Assembly (NCBI GenBank): GCA_002359465.1
Contig: DENA01000010.1
Coordinates: forward strand, 23,078-38,198
DNA: 15,121 nucleotides
Direction: 5' to 3'
DNA from: Ruminococcaceae bacterium UBA2656
Lineage (GTDB): Bacteria; Bacillota; Clostridia; Oscillospirales; Acutalibacteraceae
This document shows positions 12,978 to 15,121 of the stretch, one piece after another. Position numbers and translations under genes: made by a program. The notes under the pieces are model-generated. The model searched no databases. It was not told the origin of the DNA and saw only the letters and a program-made list of their open reading frames with translations. The stretch's first letter is position 1, and every line of letters begins with the position of its first letter.

Positions 12978-13561
12978 TTCGCATCTTCCTTTTCATCTAT
13001 ATAGGTAGCTTCCAAATCTGCCACATGCAGCATCAGCGCAAGCGGGAATTTATCGAACGCGCCGGAAATAGCATAGCTACCGCCTTTCACAGCATCATCA
13101 AATCCGCCCATGTGCCAACGGATTGCCATTGCTTCCTCGCGGGTAAGGTGCATGAATCCGCTGATTATGTAAACAGACTTTTCACCGTGACCGTAGGGAA
13201 GTTGGTCGTCTATCGCGTAATATGGTTGCTTTTCCCATTGACCAGTGGTTTCGTTCTTGACATTACGTGTGGATACCGTATAAAAATTCACCTTGCAAAC
13301 GTCGTGGAGTAGGCCGCAGATGGTAAAAGTTTCGAGGTTGGATTTGTATTTTTCGGGATCATTGCATTCATCCGTATAAATACGTCCTAGTCGGTTAAAT
13401 ACGTTCACCGAATGCTCGCACAGCCCGCCTTCATGTGCTCCATGGTGCTTCGTACTGGCCGGTGTAGTAAAGAAATCACTGCGCTGCAACCATTCAAGCA
13501 GCTTGTCCGCGCCGTCGCGCTTGATATTATCGGTGTAGATTTTAATGAATTCGTCTTTCAT
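12974..13561 (-). CDS. HD-domain phosphohydrolase, 195 aa
   Basis: ATG at 13559-13561 overlaps the upstream stop (ATGA). The HD metal site is complete: H50 in EGGLCEHS, H86-D87 in LLHDVCK, H125 in GHGEKS, H150 in IRWHMGG and D172 in LHVADLEA. Length is typical of single-domain phage HD proteins, related in layout to the HD part of YhaM-type enzymes. HD hydrolases cut phosphomonoesters or diesters of nucleotides; possible substrates are dNTPs, cyclic nucleotides or RNA ends, and none can be singled out here. Its place between an SbcC-like ATPase and RecT suggests nucleic-acid or nucleotide-pool metabolism. Confidence 0.88.
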   Translation of the reverse strand: MKDEFIKIYTDNIKRDGADKLLEWLQRSDFFTTPASTKHHGAHEGGLCEHSVNVFNRLGRIYTDECNDPEKYKSNLETFTICGLLHDVCKVNFYTVSTRNVKNETTGQWEKQPYYAIDDQLPYGHGEKSVYIISGFMHLTREEAMAIRWHMGGFDDAVKGGSYAISGAFDKFPLALMLHVADLEATYIDEKEDAK

Positions 13562-13899
13562 TGCACTAACTCTCCATTCTGCAGTTTTTGCTTTAATAAC
13601 ATTAATTCACCTACTACTGCTGATTCAGACCAACGATCCGGTACAAATGGAATATCAGGGCTTTTAATGTAATAGATAACATCACGAACATATTCGTACT
13701 TATAGTCACCATGATTGAAATCAACAAATTTCTTACTATCGTGTTCCATGGCAATTAGGGTTCTTCCGTCTGGCAAATTAAACTCAAAGAATTCCAGTTT
13801 CCATTCATCAATGGAATAACTTGTATTCCAGTCTCGATAGTAAGAAAGCCATTCTCTGCGTGACTGGTCATTGCGCCATGCCTTTAATAAATCGCTCAT
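13558..13899 (-). CDS. Hypothetical protein between the SbcC-like and HD genes, 113 aa
   Basis: ATG at 13897-13899 overlaps the SbcC-like stop (ATGA), and its own stop overlaps the HD start the same way. The product is rich in aromatic residues (WLSYYRDWNTSYSIDEWKLEFFEF) and acidic patches, with a helix at the end (VVGELMLLKQKLQNGEL). There is no metal, nucleotide or membrane motif. I do not recognise a family. The four-base overlaps on both sides make it a genuine operon member. Confidence 0.75.
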   Translation of the reverse strand: MSDLLKAWRNDQSRREWLSYYRDWNTSYSIDEWKLEFFEFNLPDGRTLIAMEHDSKKFVDFNHGDYKYEYVRDVIYYIKSPDIPFVPDRWSESAVVGELMLLKQKLQNGELVQ

Positions 13900-15121
13900 T
13901 CCACTACCTCCACCCTCAATTTTTCGTCCTTCTCGGATACAATCAGCCTAATTACCTGCGCATCCGTTTCCACTGGTAAGGTCACGCCCTCGGCATTATC
14001 AATCCATATCGGAGCCGAAACGCCGTAATACTCGCTAAGTGTGCTGATAATATCAATGCCGGTCTGTAAACGCTCCCCTGTGGACAAATTCGTGCTACCG
14101 TTCGGATAAACCACGTCGCAGCATTCAGCTTCTTCCCCGTTTTTCTGCATAGAGAACATACGGAACCGTGCGATCTTAAACTTACCGTTTACGGCAGTCT
14201 CCAAAGCACGGGCCTGCTCTTTTACAAAATCTTCGCAGAGAGCAACGGCCTTTTCCCATTTGCCGAGTTCAGCGGAGACTTCCTTCTGATGATCTTGCAA
14301 CTCCTGAACGCGCCTTTCTTGCTCCTTGCGTTGCTCATGCTGAAGCTTGACCCGGCGAGCGTTGTCAATAAGCTTTTTAGTATCCTCTAATTCAAGCAGC
14401 AGAGCCTGCATTTTCACTGTTTTATCGGAATCCGTACCATTTTCCAGTTTCCGTTTCAGGTCAACCACGCGCCCCGTAAGCTGCTTGCATTCAATTTGTG
14501 TTTCATAGTTGCACGGTTTCAGCATACCGGTGCCTTTTTCAATACGCATATCCAGAGTAGCAATTTCAGAATCCAGAGCATCGGATTCCGTTTGCAACTT
14601 TTCAAGCGTTTCATTTTCAGTGCGGATTTCATCAGCCATAGCCTTGCCCTCAGAAACCCGTTTTTCCAACTGTTTGCTGCGGTTCGTGTTAAACGATGCC
14701 CGGGCGGATTCCACCTGTTCGGCAGGCAACGACTGCCCACAGGTGGGGCAAACCTCGGAGCCCTGCCAAACGCTGTCGTTGATGCGGTGGTATTCTACCA
14801 ACTTTTCAGTTTTGCGGTTGGCAAGGTCTGCAACGGATTTTTCCAGCCTGCGAATTTCTGCTGAAATATCGGACAACCGTTCCGATTTTTCGCGGCGCTG
14901 GCCGGAAAGTAGGTTTATCCCGTCCTGAATTTTCTTGTTTTCGGCCTCAATCGCAGCGTTATATTTCTGCCGGCCTTCCGCAATTTTTGTTTCAATTTCG
15001 GCAATTTCGCGGCGCACAGCATTTGCAGAATCATCATTTTTTAGAGTTTGAATCTGTTCTTCCAGTTCTGCGCGGTGGGCAGTCAGCGCGGCAACGTCCG
15101 GCATAGTTGGCAGCATATCAG
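13896..15121 (-). CDS. SbcC/Rad50-like ATPase, C-terminal part, cut by the right edge
   Basis: The frame is open to the window edge, so the N-terminus, including Walker A, is outside; the first Met seen at 15116 is internal. What is visible: a long coiled coil interrupted by the zinc hook CPTCGQ (residues 123-128 counted from that Met), a second coiled-coil arm (about 140-295), then the ABC-type ATPase half with signature NLSTGERLQTG (343-353) and Walker B/D-loop IWIDNAEG (370-377). LSTGE replaces the usual LSGGE. SbcC/Rad50 proteins work with an SbcD/Mre11 nuclease to process DNA ends and hairpins; no SbcD is in the window, though it could lie upstream. Leads the visible operon. Confidence 0.88.
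   Translation of the reverse strand, partial: DMLPTMPDVAALTAHRAELEEQIQTLKNDDSANAVRREIAEIETKIAEGRQKYNAAIEAENKKIQDGINLLSGQRREKSERLSDISAEIRRLEKSVADLANRKTEKLVEYHRINDSVWQGSEVCPTCGQSLPAEQVESARASFNTNRSKQLEKRVSEGKAMADEIRTENETLEKLQTESDALDSEIATLDMRIEKGTGMLKPCNYETQIECKQLTGRVVDLKRKLENGTDSDKTVKMQALLLELEDTKKLIDNARRVKLQHEQRKEQERRVQELQDHQKEVSAELGKWEKAVALCEDFVKEQARALETAVNGKFKIARFRMFSMQKNGEEAECCDVVYPNGSTNLSTGERLQTGIDIISTLSEYYGVSAPIWIDNAEGVTLPVETDAQVIRLIVSEKDEKLRVEVVE

Noticed and set aside
12893..13312. 139-codon plus-strand frame across the HD and zinc-ribbon genes
   Set aside because: Antisense to two genes with clear metal-binding motifs and coupled starts.
14496..14928. Two long plus-strand open frames inside the SbcC-like gene
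   Set aside because: Both lie antisense to the coiled-coil coding region; biased Lys/Glu codons leave reverse frames open. No start signals.
1..15121. CRISPR arrays, tRNA or rRNA genes, insertion sequences, integrase or attachment sites
   Set aside because: Looked for on both strands; no regularly spaced repeats, transposase, cloverleaf or flanking direct repeats could be recognised by eye.

Overview
The window looks like the early (replication, recombination and DNA-modification) region of a temperate phage or prophage from a low-to-mid-GC Gram-positive host, most likely a clostridial gut or sediment bacterium. The reasons are strong AGGAGG-type ribosome binding sites, frequent TTG and GTG starts, and a gene set (RecT, DUF669, Rha, D12 methylase, VRR-NUC, P4/D5-type primase-helicase) typical of Firmicutes siphoviruses. 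No integrase, repressor, capsid, tail, tRNA, rRNA or CRISPR array is visible, so the assignment rests on gene content alone.

Layout. Nearly everything is one long minus-strand operon read from the right edge to about position 880. In order of transcription: an SbcC/Rad50-like ATPase cut by the right edge; a small unknown; an HD-domain protein; a zinc-ribbon protein; a small unknown; RecT; an MBL-fold hydrolase; a DEAD/DEAH helicase; a Rha-type DNA-binding protein inside a zinc ribbon; a D12 adenine methylase; a VRR-NUC nuclease; an unknown; a DUF669 ssDNA-binding-like protein with an SSB-type tail; another unknown; three small cysteine-rich or accessory genes; a primase-helicase; and a protein resembling terminase small subunits. 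From 15121 down to 7565 the genes overlap by 4-8 bases or abut within 2 bases, which indicates translational coupling. A bidirectional-looking terminator (878-906) closes the operon. To its left lie plus-strand genes that converge on it: the possible end of a CDS, a 112-residue unknown and a 27-residue membrane peptide.

Two plus-strand units interrupt the minus operon like phage morons. One (about 4140-5172) is an AT-rich gene for a zinc-ribbon plus DUF4145/HEPN-like helical protein. The other (5951-6231) encodes a 55-residue Ser/Pro-rich peptide flanked by intrinsic terminators. They are the best candidates for undescribed accessory, possibly host-defence, functions.

Functionally, RecT, the MBL-fold protein, VRR-NUC, the helicase, the SbcC-like ATPase and the DUF669 protein would form a recombination and repair set, and the primase-helicase would initiate replication. 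The 252-base gap between the primase and the terminase-like gene holds five copies of a decamer, GTGTAKRGTT, arranged on both sides of an AT-rich core. I read this as a candidate replication origin. All functional calls are by motif recognition; no searches were run.
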